A stretch of 64,000 bases of DNA. Origin: Belnapia sp. F-4-1 (lineage in GTDB: Bacteria; Pseudomonadota; Alphaproteobacteria; Acetobacterales; Acetobacteraceae). Shown here piece by piece: positions 43,807 to 52,462 of the stretch (position 1 is its first letter; every line of letters begins with the position of its first letter). A model generated the notes under the pieces. The model saw nothing but the letters and a program-made list of their open reading frames with translations. It searched no databases and had not been told where the DNA came from. Location of the stretch: NCBI RefSeq assembly GCF_000802185.1, contig NZ_KN676113.1, positions 4,049,430-4,113,429 on the forward strand, given 5' to 3'. The position numbers were made by a program, and so were the translations under genes.

Positions 43807-44367
43807 TTATGCGACCTCGAATACCGCTTCGATTTCGACTGTGATGTTGAAGGGCAGCGACGCCATCCCTACGGCCGAGCGCGCGTGCCGCCCTCGATCC
43901 TCACCAAATACCTCGACGAACAGGTCCGAGCAGCCGTTGATGACCTTTGGGTGGTCGGCGAACTCGGGTGTGGCGTTCACCATGCCCAGCACCTTCACTA
44001 CTCGGTTCACCGTGTCAAGGCTACCCACCGCGCCGCGCAGCACGGCCAGCAGCGCTAATCCGGTCAGCCGTGCATGCCCGTAGGCGTCCTCGGCGCTCAC
44101 CTCCCGCCCAACCTTGCCTGTCGCCAACCCTCCCTCGGGCCTACTCGGCCCCAAGCCGGAAAGAAATATCAAGTTGCCTGTGCGGACATACGGGACGTTG
44201 TTGACGCCCGCGACGGGAGCCACCCGTGGCAACTCGATGGCTCGCTCCCGGAGCCGCTGCTCCGCGGAGCCTGTCCCGGCGCTCTGTGCTGCGCCGTACT
44301 GGGGTGCCGCCAAGGCGGCGGCTGTCAGACCGAAAGACATGGCTGTGCGGCGGCTGGGATTCCACAT
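43807..44367 (-). CDS. Exported RidA-family (YjgF/UK114) protein
   Basis: A 186-residue protein. The N-terminus NPSRRTAMSFGLTAAALAAPQYGAAQ looks like a twin-arginine or Sec signal peptide, unusual because most RidA proteins are cytoplasmic. The domain shows VRTGNLIFLSGLGP, KVGREVSAEDAYGHARLTGL and the end GRHARSAVGMASLPFNITVEIEAVFEV. The ligand-binding Arg of imine deaminases fits RSAVG. The ATG at 44367 lies 8 bases after GGAGG. It may help break down amino-diacid or ureide compounds with its neighbours. Confidence 0.82.
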   Translation of the reverse strand: MWNPSRRTAMSFGLTAAALAAPQYGAAQSAGTGSAEQRLRERAIELPRVAPVAGVNNVPYVRTGNLIFLSGLGPSRPEGGLATGKVGREVSAEDAYGHARLTGLALLAVLRGAVGSLDTVNRVVKVLGMVNATPEFADHPKVINGCSDLFVEVFGEDRGRHARSAVGMASLPFNITVEIEAVFEVA

Positions 44368-44494
44368 TGCGTACACCTCCGAAGCGCGTTTTTGTTTGTC
44401 TTGGGGACCAACCGCCGCGGGCAGCGAAGTTCCCTTAATGGCAACGGATTCAAGTGAACTATGAGGTCTTACGCCTCGCTCGTTGGCAGCCTGC

Positions 44495-44947
44495 TTACGT
44501 AACTCGGGAGACGTGGTACTCGACCCCCAACCCCTCGATCACGCGCCCTTCGCCGACAAACAGCGAGTGATTAACCCAGGCATAACGGGGGTCGCCGGTC
44601 TCCATGCGCGGTGTCGTGCGGAAGTATTGGTCCTCAAATCGTGTCGCCGTGCCGTTGGCGAAGGCCGCCGCGAAGGCGGTGTCCATCTCGATCAGGCCAG
44701 GGTAATGGGCGTAGATCAGCGCCCCGTCGTCGGTCCTTATCTGCGTTCGTACGTCGAGGATGCCCCAGCCAGACGGGTGGGCGATCAGCCAGTCGCCTCC
44801 ACCGGGCAGAAGGGTGCCGTGAAGGCGCTCCCCCTCCACTCTGCCGTCGAAAGCGTGGAAGAAGATGCGATCGCCTCGTAGCCCTGCGCCAAACGCGAGC
44901 GGCGGTTCAAGCCGCGCACTCAGCATGAACTCGTGTTTCAACTCCAT
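44495..44947 (-). CDS. DUF3237 family protein
   Basis: A 150-residue beta-barrel-type protein matching DUF3237: MELKHEFMLSARLEPPLAFG, the block LHGTLLPGGGDWLIAHPSGWGILDVR, and YFRTTPRMETGDPRYAWVN near the C-terminus. The function of the family is unknown. The ATG at 44947 has GGGAGGGAGG upstream, so the much longer open frame extending to 45883 is rejected. It lies 128 bases upstream of the RidA-like gene on the same strand. Confidence 0.82.
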   Translation of the reverse strand: MELKHEFMLSARLEPPLAFGAGLRGDRIFFHAFDGRVEGERLHGTLLPGGGDWLIAHPSGWGILDVRTQIRTDDGALIYAHYPGLIEMDTAFAAAFANGTATRFEDQYFRTTPRMETGDPRYAWVNHSLFVGEGRVIEGLGVEYHVSRVT

Positions 44948-45403
44948 TGCGCTGCCTCCCTCCCGTTGTTCCACTTTGCGCGTGTGGTGATGCCATGCGG
45001 CGCCACTGGGTGGGACAGTTCGGAAACCCCGGTCGATCCATCCTGCACCGTCACCGCATGCGTCCGCGGTCACGGCCACGCGATTCATCCAGATCCGCAT
45101 CTTCCTCATGGATCGTCTCAGCGGGACGCGCGGCATCGATGAACTGTTCTGGGCCACAAAGGCGCTACGGCGGCTGGGTGACGGACATCCACGAATGGGC
45201 TGGATGGCCAACTGGCAGACAGCACCTTGCAGATCGGAGCCGTTAAGACGTTCCTGCTCGCAACGGCGGCGTGTACCGTTTCGGGCATAGTTCCCGCGTG
45301 CTTTTAGCGGGTCAAGAATTCTAGTGTAGTCCGCAAAAGAGTTGGCCGCCTGGACTCGAAACCCTAGGCCGGGCACAGCCGCGGATGCTGGAGGTTCGTG
45401 ACG
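44948..45403. other. Divergent control region between DUF3237 and DUF1326 genes
   Basis: A 456-base stretch without a recognised gene. It holds the partial third copy of the dispersed repeat at 45261-45305 and presumably promoters for both flanking genes. Confidence 0.45.
45261..45305 (+). repeat. Dispersed repeat, copy A (partial)
   Basis: This 45-base segment keeps the core shared with copies B and C: CGTGT-CCGTTTCGG-AT-GTTCCCGCGTGCTTT. The later part of the repeat (GGACACTAAA onward) is not conserved here. It lies about 100 bases before the DUF1326 start, in the same direction. Confidence 0.6.
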
Positions 45404-46045
45404 ATGGCATACGTCGATTGGAGTATCGAGGGTCCAGAGTACGCTAATTGCAATTGCGCCTGGGGCTGCCCATGCCAGTTCAACGCTTTGCCGACGGACG
45501 GCACCTGCCGCGCCGTCGCCGGCATGCGCATCGAGCGAGGTCACTTCGGGAGCACGCGCCTCGATGGGCTCGCGTGGGTAGGCACCTATGGCTGGCCCGG
45601 CCCAATTCACCTCGGCAATGGCACCCAGCAGTTCTTTATCGACGAGCGCGCCGATGCGGACCAGCGCAAGGCGCTGGTCGAGATACTGCACGGGCGGGAG
45701 ACTGAGCCCGGCGCCACCGTCTTTCAGGTGTTCTCGACCACGATGAGCAACGTGCTCGACCCGGTGTTCACCAAGGTAGAGGTCGAGATTGACCCCGCCG
45801 CTTGCCACGGGCGGATTGTCGTGCCGGGTGTGATTGAGTCCACTGGCACGCCCATCAAGAGCCCTTTCACCGGTCAGGACCATCGTGTCCGCGTCTCCCT
45901 GCGCAGCGGCTTCGAGTACAGCGAGGCCGAGTACGGCAGTGGCTCAACGACGGCGACCGGCGGAGTGAAGCTGGCCTTCAAAGACAGCTACGGCCAGTTC
46001 GCCCGCATCCACCTGACCCAGAGCGGTATCCCGAAGCGCCCGTGA
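45404..46045 (+). CDS. DUF1326 domain protein
   Basis: A 213-residue protein of the DUF1326 family. The N-terminus has four closely spaced cysteines in CNCAWGCPC (residues 16-24), likely metal-binding. Other blocks are HLGNGTQQFFIDERADADQRKAL and VEVEIDPAACHGRI. The ATG at 45404 is 9 bases after GGAGG. It is coupled to the DUF2182 gene by overlapping stop and start (TGATG), a pairing found in many genomes. A metal-related role is suggested but unproven. Confidence 0.85.
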   Translation: MAYVDWSIEGPEYANCNCAWGCPCQFNALPTDGTCRAVAGMRIERGHFGSTRLDGLAWVGTYGWPGPIHLGNGTQQFFIDERADADQRKALVEILHGRETEPGATVFQVFSTTMSNVLDPVFTKVEVEIDPAACHGRIVVPGVIESTGTPIKSPFTGQDHRVRVSLRSGFEYSEAEYGSGSTTATGGVKLAFKDSYGQFARIHLTQSGIPKRP

Positions 46046-46878
46046 TGGGCCGCCAAAGCGCGCTTGAAGTCGCCCTGTCCTGGGATCGTCTTCCGGTCCT
46101 AGCCGCGCTTGCGGGCCTAATCGGCCTGTCCTGGGCGTACCTCGCCATGATGGCAGGTGGCATGCACGGGATTGCCGACGCGCCAGACATGCCCGGCATG
46201 GCGCAGGGTGCGATGGACATGCTGCGGTCCGTGCCTTGGAGCGCGGCCCACTTCAGCATGATGCTCGGCATGTGGGCGGTGATGATGGTGGGCATGATGC
46301 TCCCCGCTGCGACGCCCATGATTCTGCTCTTCGCTACCTTCGCCCGGCGGAGCCGTGAGCAGGGGCACCGTGTGGCGTCGGTTGGCATCTTCGTGGCGGG
46401 CTACCTTGCTGTCTGGACCGCCTTCGCCCTCGCGGCCACGATTTTGCAGTGGGCACTGGACCGAGCCGCGCTTCTCTCCCCACACATGGCCGCCGCGAGC
46501 CCGATCCTCGGCGGGGCGATCCTGATCGCCGCCGGGCTTTACCAGTGGACGCCGCTCAAAGACGCCTGCCTGGGGCTGTGCCGCTCCCCGGCCGCCTTCG
46601 TGATGGGCCGCTGGCGCGCTGGGCCGGGCGGCGCTTTCCGAATGGGGGCCGAGCATGGGGCCTTTTGCATGGGCTGCTGCTGGGCGCTGATGGCACTGCT
46701 GTTCGTCGGCGGGGTGATGAACCTGCTCTGGGTCGCGGCCATCACGCTGGCCGTCCTGGCTGAGAAGCTGGCGCCCAGGGGTAGGTGGATCGCAAGGGCG
46801 CTTGGCGCCGCGATGGTGCTTGGCGGCGCCTGGGTCCTTGCGGTCGGGATGGGGCATGGTCCCGTGAGGCACGGGTAA
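46045..46878 (+). CDS. DUF2182 predicted metal-binding membrane protein
   Basis: A 277-residue integral membrane protein with about six hydrophobic segments. Met-rich stretches (APDMPGMAQGAMDML and MLGMWAVMMVGMMLPAATPM) and a CMGCC motif match DUF2182 and suggest copper or other soft-metal contact. The ATG shares one base with the DUF1326 stop; a GTG one codon earlier is the alternative. The pair probably forms one complex or pathway. Confidence 0.85.
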   Translation: MGRQSALEVALSWDRLPVLAALAGLIGLSWAYLAMMAGGMHGIADAPDMPGMAQGAMDMLRSVPWSAAHFSMMLGMWAVMMVGMMLPAATPMILLFATFARRSREQGHRVASVGIFVAGYLAVWTAFALAATILQWALDRAALLSPHMAAASPILGGAILIAAGLYQWTPLKDACLGLCRSPAAFVMGRWRAGPGGAFRMGAEHGAFCMGCCWALMALLFVGGVMNLLWVAAITLAVLAEKLAPRGRWIARALGAAMVLGGAWVLAVGMGHGPVRHG

Positions 46879-46937
46879 AGGTTCAACCTGCTCGCGGGAA
46901 ACACGCTGGCCCCAGAAGCGAGAAAGGAGGACTGGCC

Positions 46938-48290
46938 ATGCCGAGGGACGCCCAGGACCACGCCGTCACCGTCGCCTCCGAGGAGGCGGCGCGCGCCTTC
47001 GACCACGCCGTCGAGGGCTACCTGATGCACCGCGCCAACGCCGCTCAGCGGATCGCCCCGGTGCTCGCCGCCGACCCGGAGTTCGGCATGGCCCACGTCC
47101 TCAGGGGCTACCTGCCCATGACCGCCTACGACGGGGCCTTCCTCCCGCGTTCCCGCGAGGCGCTGGCCGAGGCCCGGCGCCACCTCGCGCGTGCGACGCC
47201 GCGGGAGCGGGCGCATGCCGAGGCGCTGTCCTTCTGGATCGACGGCGAGGTCGGCCGGGCGCTCTCGACGTGGGAGGACATCCTGGCCGAACACCCGCGC
47301 GACGTGTTGGCCTTCCGCATGCACCACTTCGTCGCCTTCTGGTCCGGCATGCCGGAGCGGATGCTGGCCGGGGTAGAGCGGGTTCTGCCACGCTGGTCCG
47401 CCTCTGTACCGGGCTGGGGCGCCGTACTGGCCAGCCGCGCCTTCGCCCACGAGGAGTGCGGCAGCTACGTCGTCGCCGAGGCGTCCGGCCGCGAGGCGTT
47501 GATGCTGGACCCGGCCAACCTCTGGGCCACCCACGCGGTGGCGCACGTCATGGAAATGCAGGGCCGCCGGGGCGAGGGCATCCGGTTCCTCTCCGGGTTG
47601 GAGCAGCACTGGGAGGGGGGCAACGCCATCACCCACCACCTATGGTGGCACCGTGCGATGTACCACCTTGAGCGGCGAGAGTTCGGGGAGGCGCTGGGCC
47701 TCTATGACCGACGCTTCCGCGACCTCGCCTCGCCGCTCGCGCAGGCAATGCCGGACTTCATCGTCGATGCGCAGAACGCCGCCTCGATGTTGTTCCGCTT
47801 GGAGTTGCGCGGTGTGGCGGTGGGAGACCGCTGGGTGGAGTTGGCCGACAAGGCGGAGGCGCGGGTCGGCGACCACCTCTCGCCCTTCACCTTGCCGCAC
47901 CGGATGATGGCGCTCGCCGCGACGGGGCGGTGGGCGGCGGCGGACCGTATGCTGGGGACGATGCGCGAGGCCGCTCGGGCGAACCGGGGCGACCATGCGG
48001 CGGTGCTGCGCGATGCTGCCATCCCGGTTTGTGAGGCGGTTCTGGCGCACCGCCGGGGCGACTACGCGGTCGCGGTAGAGGCGATGCGTCCGGCGCTCGG
48101 GGTGATGTACCGCCTGGGCGGCAGCCACGCGCAGCAGGACGTGCTTGAGCAGCTATTCTTCGACGCCGCAGTGAGGGCGGGGCTGGACGAGGACGCGCGC
48201 CTGCTTCTGGAACGGGTGGCAGGGCAGCACCCGGTACCGCCGGAGCGGCGGGTGGGCTACGTTGAAGCGGCAGGTCGCATCCCTCACTGA
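46938..48290 (+). CDS. TTC38-like tetratricopeptide repeat protein
   Basis: A 450-residue, all-helical protein. It opens with SEEAARAFDHAVEGYLMHRANA, then has helical pairs along its length. The TTC38-type core is ANLWATHAVAHVMEMQGRRGEGI and HLWWHRAMYHLERREFGEAL. The ATG at 46938 has AGGAGG 7 bases upstream; the open frame from 46785 overlaps the DUF2182 gene and is not used. It follows that gene by 59 bases on the same strand and may be in its operon. Its biochemical role is unknown. Confidence 0.82.
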   Translation: MPRDAQDHAVTVASEEAARAFDHAVEGYLMHRANAAQRIAPVLAADPEFGMAHVLRGYLPMTAYDGAFLPRSREALAEARRHLARATPRERAHAEALSFWIDGEVGRALSTWEDILAEHPRDVLAFRMHHFVAFWSGMPERMLAGVERVLPRWSASVPGWGAVLASRAFAHEECGSYVVAEASGREALMLDPANLWATHAVAHVMEMQGRRGEGIRFLSGLEQHWEGGNAITHHLWWHRAMYHLERREFGEALGLYDRRFRDLASPLAQAMPDFIVDAQNAASMLFRLELRGVAVGDRWVELADKAEARVGDHLSPFTLPHRMMALAATGRWAAADRMLGTMREAARANRGDHAAVLRDAAIPVCEAVLAHRRGDYAVAVEAMRPALGVMYRLGGSHAQQDVLEQLFFDAAVRAGLDEDARLLLERVAGQHPVPPERRVGYVEAAGRIPH

Positions 48291-48419
48291 AGGTGCCGAG
48301 GATGAGCGCACGTCGGCAGGAGCGGCGCGCACCTCCCTCCACGGGCGCACCCGTCACCATGAATGACTGATGGTGAAGTGGGCGGAGGGTGGGTTACCCG
48401 CAAAAGGCCGCCGGACACG

Positions 48420-49358
48420 CTATGGCGCTGTCCGCTCGCGTTCGCGGCGTACCTCGTAGGCGGCGACGTGGCAGCGGGCGAGCCGCAGGACGGGCGTAGG
48501 CACCCCCATGCGGTCTGCCCGCTCCGTGAGGTCGCCGAGGGTGTGCTCGCCCTCGGTAGGGCCACCGCGCTCCATGTCGCGCAGCATCGAGGCGGTCAGC
48601 GTCGAACCTTCCTTCGTTAGCACCCCCATCAGGAAGTCCATGAAGGCGGGCCGGGGTTCGTGCCCGGCCGCTGCGGCCACCGCCCGACACTCGGCGAGCA
48701 GCATGAGGATCGCGTCTCGACCCCCGGGCACGGCGAGGATGTCCCCGATCGCCGCGCGCATCAGGCAGGTGATGCCCGCGGTCGTGGACAGCGCCACCCA
48801 CTTCTCCCACATCTCCTGCACGATCTGCTCGCTGGCCTGCGGGGCGAAGTTCGCCCTCTCAAAGGCCGCAGCAATGGCCCGCACGCGCTCGCTCACGCCG
48901 CCCGCGATCTCGCCGAAGATCAGATCGTGGTTGGGCATCATTCGTTGGAGAACTTGTCCCTCGGGGCCGAGGGTCGCGGCGATTCTCGCCGCGCCGCCGA
49001 GCACGCGCGCCGGACCGAACCGCTTGGCCAGGAGGTTGAGGTGGCGCATCCCGTTCAGCAGGGGGAGGATGGCTGTGTCAGGGCCGACCGCGGGCGTCAT
49101 GTCGTCCATCGCAGGGTCGAGCGAGTACGCCTTCACGGAGAGCAGGATCAGGTCGTAGGGTCCGTCGAGGCTACTGGCCGTCACGGCGCGGGGTCGGAGG
49201 TCGGCGTCGCCATGCTGGCTTTCGATGCGCAGCCCGTGCCGCGCGATCTGCTCGGCGCGGGCGGCGCGGACGAGGAAGGTCACGTCGCGGCCCGCTTCTA
49301 CAAGGCGCCCGCCGTAGTAGCCGCCTAGCGCCCCGGCGCCGATCACCAAAATGCGCAT
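48420..49358 (-). CDS. Ketopantoate reductase-like (ApbA/PanE) oxidoreductase
   Basis: A 312-residue NADP-binding enzyme. The Rossmann loop GAGALGGYYGGRL is at residues 7-19, with LLSVKAYSLDPAM and LPLLNGMRH in the N-terminal half. The C-terminal helical domain has EMWEKWVALSTTAGITCLMR, with the family Lys, and PTEGEHTLGDL. PanE makes pantoate, but many family members reduce other 2-oxoacids. The ATG at 49358 follows GAGAGGACGGG. It is convergent with the TPR gene. Confidence 0.85.
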   Translation of the reverse strand: MRILVIGAGALGGYYGGRLVEAGRDVTFLVRAARAEQIARHGLRIESQHGDADLRPRAVTASSLDGPYDLILLSVKAYSLDPAMDDMTPAVGPDTAILPLLNGMRHLNLLAKRFGPARVLGGAARIAATLGPEGQVLQRMMPNHDLIFGEIAGGVSERVRAIAAAFERANFAPQASEQIVQEMWEKWVALSTTAGITCLMRAAIGDILAVPGGRDAILMLLAECRAVAAAAGHEPRPAFMDFLMGVLTKEGSTLTASMLRDMERGGPTEGEHTLGDLTERADRMGVPTPVLRLARCHVAAYEVRRERERTAP

Positions 49359-49480
49359 GATCCCGTCCTCTCTCCGGCTAGTGGAAAGTGCGTCTGCGCC
49401 CTGCATTATGGACTGTCGTGGGGCGCTGCCGGTAATGGATATTTGCAGGGTATCGAGCATGTATAGATATTCTCATGCCC

Positions 49481-49575
49481 ACAACGTCCGCGTGTGCCGT
49501 TTCGAATGCAGTTCCCGCGTGCTTTGTTGGCGAGCAGGACACTAAAGTCTCGCTATGGTGGAGTAGCGTCAACAG
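49481..49575 (+). repeat. Dispersed repeat, copy B
   Basis: This 95-base element matches copy C (54027-54120) at roughly four of five positions by eye. It starts ACAACGTCCGCGTGTGCCG and ends GCGTCAACAG. It has a strong shared core, GTTCCCGCGTGCTTTGTTG, and then GGACACTAAA. It ends about 77 bases before a broken methyltransferase gene in the same direction. Confidence 0.75.
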
Positions 49576-49651
49576 GGCGCCGCCTTGTCATGGTGATCTG
49601 CACATAGCGCAACCTCCCCTGGCTGGCCGTCAATGCACCGCGGAGGCAGCT

Positions 49652-49879
49652 ATGTCGGAAGGAACGCATGCGCCAACACCACGCGCGATCGACAATGCCA
49701 AGCTACAGCAGTTCATTAGCAAAATGCTGGGTGACCTTGGGGGGCGCAGCAAACGTACCGCTGGTCCGAATGGGCGGTGCCCAAGGTCTCTATCGAGCTT
49801 TGCATACTCGTGGTCCGATGACCTGCGCCGAACTGACACAGCGAGCAAAGGTCCACCAGCGCTACCTGTTAACATGATC
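49652..49879 (+). pseudogene. Methyltransferase N-terminal fragment, frameshifted and truncated
   Basis: ATG at 49652 begins NAKLQQFISKMLGDLGG. A run of six G bases (49739-49744) then shifts the frame. With one G removed it continues AANVPLVRMGGAQGLYRALHTRGPMTCAELTQRAKVHQRYL. This is the dimerisation and winged-helix part of a SAM-dependent methyltransferase. Homology ends before 49880, so the catalytic domain is absent. Confidence 0.65.
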
Positions 49880-49987
49880 CTTGAGGCTCGGCTTCAGCCC
49901 CAGAAAAACTCTGAAAGTGGCTAGGCGTAGGTCACTGCGCCCAGGTGCCGTCGCAACGGAACCCACAATACTAGGGAGAGAGGCGTA

Positions 49988-50335
49988 ATGCGCGTCCACA
50001 ACATCTATGCCGACGAGCAGGGCGAGAGCCACTTCCGCGACATCGAGGTCGAGTGGGCGGAGGAGGGGCCGGACGGAACGACCTCCAAGCGCTTCCCCGC
50101 CGCGGGGATCATCTTCCGCAAAACACCCGGTGACTGGCACTTTGACTGGCACACAGCGACGCGACGCCAGTATGTGATCAACCTTGACGGGTCACACAAG
50201 ATCACGGCCAGCGACGGAGAAACCCGCACCATTGGCGAGGGTGAGGTGATCCTGATTGAGGATATGCACGGCAAAGGCCACCTCTCCGAGGCGCTGGGCA
50301 AACTCCGGCACTCAATCCTGATCCCGGTGGACTGA
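49988..50335 (+). CDS. Small cupin-like protein
   Basis: A 115-residue protein with a cupin-type beta-barrel pattern: WHFDWHTATRRQYVINLDGSHKIT, then GETRTIGEGEVILIEDMHGKGH. The glycine turn before EVILIED fits cupin motif 2, and His/Asp residues could hold a metal. GGGAGAGAGG precedes the ATG. It reads in the same direction as the lipocalin-like gene 76 bases on and may share its transcript. The substrate is unknown. Confidence 0.72.
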   Translation: MRVHNIYADEQGESHFRDIEVEWAEEGPDGTTSKRFPAAGIIFRKTPGDWHFDWHTATRRQYVINLDGSHKITASDGETRTIGEGEVILIEDMHGKGHLSEALGKLRHSILIPVD

Positions 50336-50411
50336 CGATGTGGACAGTGCGCTTGGGAATGCTCTGCGGTTCACATCAAGCGCCTACTGGCCCGAATGAA
50401 AGGACAACCTC

Positions 50412-50900
50412 ATGCTGAGAAGAATTCTGGGCGCAGTCACGATCGCCGCCCCGGTCGGAGTGGCTGCGCCGTCGCTGGCCCAGACGGCACGAGACCTCAT
50501 GGGTTCGTGGACCCCCATCTCCGTCACCTCCGCAGCCCCGGGCCGCGATGCAGCCGCGCTTGGCGATCCACCGAGCGGCACCATGATGTTCGGCAGTGAC
50601 GGACGTTTCGCTCTGATCTTCCTCCGAAGTGACTTGCCGAAATTCGCTTCCAATAGCCGCGCGTCAGGCACCCCGGAGGAGAACCGGGCTGTCGTGCAGG
50701 GAAGCATCGCCCTCTTTGGTACCTACGCGGTGGAGGACGCTGGCAAGACCCTGATCCTGCGTATCGAGAACGGGACATTCCCTAACTGGGCAGGCGCCGA
50801 GCAGCGCCGTGAAATGAAGCTTAGTGGAGACCAGTTGGTCTACTCGACATCCGGCTCTGGCGGAGTTGCCGCAACGGTAACGCTGCGACGGACCATGTAG
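50412..50900 (+). CDS. Secreted lipocalin-like protein
   Basis: A 162-residue protein. A signal peptide (MLRRILGAVTIAAPVGVAAPSLAQ) is followed by DLMGSWTPISV and GTMMFGSDGRFALIFLR. These resemble the lipocalin-like (Lipocalin_5) fold, which starts with a G-x-W motif. YAVEDAGKTLILRIENGTFPNWAG follows as a later strand pair. AAAGGA lies upstream. It would act in the periplasm; the ligand is unknown. The truncated GST frame starts 12 bases after it. Confidence 0.72.
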   Translation: MLRRILGAVTIAAPVGVAAPSLAQTARDLMGSWTPISVTSAAPGRDAAALGDPPSGTMMFGSDGRFALIFLRSDLPKFASNSRASGTPEENRAVVQGSIALFGTYAVEDAGKTLILRIENGTFPNWAGAEQRREMKLSGDQLVYSTSGSGGVAATVTLRRTM

Positions 50901-50912
50901 GAGGGCTCTGTC

Positions 50913-51113
50913 GTGCTCACGCTCTACTACGCCCCGGGCTCATCCTCGATGGCGTCGCACCTCGCGCTTGTGAAGGCGGGTGCGGAGTACGAGGCGAGGC
51001 TCGTCGATGAGGCAGCGAACGGGCACCGTACCGAGACGTACCTGCGGGTCAATCTGCTCGGGAAGGTGCCCGCCTTGCGGCAAGTGGGAGACGATTGGGA
51101 TGACGGAGTTTGA
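50913..51113 (+). pseudogene. Glutathione S-transferase N-terminal fragment
   Basis: The frame starts at GTG 50913 with GGAGG upstream and encodes the thioredoxin-like GST start (LTLYYAPGSSSMASHLALV, then YLRVNLLGKVPAL). It ends after 66 residues, before the glutathione-contact E/D-S motif and the whole helical domain. The hydrolase gene starts inside its last codons, so a deletion has joined the two genes. Confidence 0.7.
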
Positions 51114-51837
51114 CGCGGGCAAGACCTACCTACTGGTACACGGCTCGTGGGTGGGAGGGTGGTTTTGGGCGCCCGTGGCCGAGCGGCTGCGCGGCATGGG
51201 CCACCGCGTCTTCGCTCCGACCCTGACCGGCCTAGGGGAGCGCCGCCACCTGCTCTCACTCGATGTCACGCTGGACACCACAGTCGATGACGTTGCGCAT
51301 GTTATTGAGGCTGAGGAACTACGAGATATCATCCTGATCGGGCATAGCTTTGGGGGCATCCCGATTACAGGTGTTGCTGATCGCCTGCCCGAAAGCATCC
51401 GGCACCTCGTTTATCTCGACGCCAATATTCCCGAGAGCGGCAGGAGCTTCCTCGACGCACTTCCGCCCGAGATTGCGGAGACACGACGGCAGGCGGCGCG
51501 GGCGGCAGGCGGCAGGGTGCCTGCGCTTCCTCCGCCGCTCGCAGCAATTGGCGCACTTGGGGTTCCCGAGGGCTCGGTGGCCGACTGGCTGAGGCGCCGC
51601 ATGACACCAATGCCGCTCGCCTATTACGAGACGCCGCTGACGCTGAACCGTCCCGTTGGCAACGGACGACCCTGTACCTTCATATCCTTCACCAATCCAG
51701 CGTCGCCCCCACAAGAATCCAGCCGTCGATGGGCACGCGGCCGAGCAGGCTGGGGCTGGATGGAGTTGGCCGTCGGCCATGCGGCACCGGTCACGGCACC
51801 GGACGAGGTAGCACGGCTCCTCGCGGGGATCAGCTAG
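51100..51837 (+). CDS. Alpha/beta hydrolase (salicylate-esterase/EstC-like)
   Basis: A 245-residue hydrolase. The oxyanion block is LLVHGSWVGGWFW, and the nucleophile elbow GHSFGG places Ser at about 83. The general acid probably lies near the TFISFTNPAS region, and the catalytic His is in AVGHAAPVTAPDEVARLL (about 228). The ATG at 51100 overlaps the truncated GST frame by 14 bases, with GGGAG upstream. The family splits small esters or has hydroxynitrile-lyase-like activity; the substrate is unknown. Confidence 0.82.
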   Translation: MTEFDAGKTYLLVHGSWVGGWFWAPVAERLRGMGHRVFAPTLTGLGERRHLLSLDVTLDTTVDDVAHVIEAEELRDIILIGHSFGGIPITGVADRLPESIRHLVYLDANIPESGRSFLDALPPEIAETRRQAARAAGGRVPALPPPLAAIGALGVPEGSVADWLRRRMTPMPLAYYETPLTLNRPVGNGRPCTFISFTNPASPPQESSRRWARGRAGWGWMELAVGHAAPVTAPDEVARLLAGIS

Positions 51838-52010
51838 TCCGGGTCGAGCGCATTACCTATCTGACCAAGGTGCAGGAAACACGGCTACTGGCGAGCTACA
51901 GCGCATGGGCCGACCCGGTGATGCTGCCGTGCGAGACTGGGATACGAACCCAAGAAGCGTTGCGGCTGGACTGGCGGTGCGTCGATTGGGAAAGAGGCGT
52001 CCTGCTGGTC
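51838..52010 (+). pseudogene. Tyrosine recombinase (phage integrase) fragment
   Basis: About 57 codons match the start of an integrase catalytic domain: ITYLTKVQETRLLASYSAWADPVML, then ETGIRTQEALRLDW with the first catalytic Arg, and VDWERGVLLV. It begins right after the hydrolase stop and ends at a join to the methyltransferase fragment on the other strand. It is a dead remnant. Confidence 0.7.
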
Positions 52011-52373
52011 GCCGGTCCTCACTCCGTGCAGGAGGTCGCCCCAGGCTGACCACTGGTAGGGGCGCCCGATGAATGCTGCGTAGGGTCCGGCTGGCCGGTT
52101 GGCGCCCGCCCTGAAGCAATGGCCCATAGGTGTTAGGGAGAAACACCGGTTCTCCTCCTCGCGGAACACTCCGACGGCCGCGAGCGCACGCAGCAGGTGG
52201 AAGAGCGAACCGGGGTTGGCTCCTGTCCTGGCCGCGAGGTCGTCGCTGCCGCGCGGCTCGTCCCCAAGGAGGTCGGCGATGCCTAGCGTCGCCGCGACGT
52301 AGATGGCCTGCGAGACTTGATAGCCGTTAGCGAGACGCATGAGTTCGGCAGATGGGTTTTGCTCGGCCAGCAT
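52011..52373 (-). pseudogene. O-methyltransferase N-terminal fragment
   Basis: The first 120 residues or so of a methyltransferase: AELMRLANGYQVSQAIYVAATLGIADLL, the winged-helix DDLAARTGANPGSLFHLLRALAAVGVF, and YQWSAWGDLLHGVRTG. It is cut at about 52,010, where the integrase fragment on the other strand begins. The SAM-binding domain is missing. The start at 52373 is tentative. Confidence 0.72.
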
Positions 52374-52462
52374 TCTCCACCTATGCTGCCAGTGACGGCT
52401 GTTTCTTTCGGCCCGCCTACCCATGGTAGCGTTGCACTCAAGATGGCCTGCCTGATGCTTGT

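Noticed and set aside
44948-45883. Long upstream extension of the DUF3237 frame
   Set aside because: The extension overlaps the DUF1326 gene on the other strand, and the ATG at 44947 has an ideal ribosome site.
49378-49572. Minus-strand frame over repeat B with a similar peptide (KHAG-ETAHA) over repeat C
   Set aside because: The peptide likeness follows from the DNA repeat; both frames lack starts with ribosome sites and differ elsewhere.
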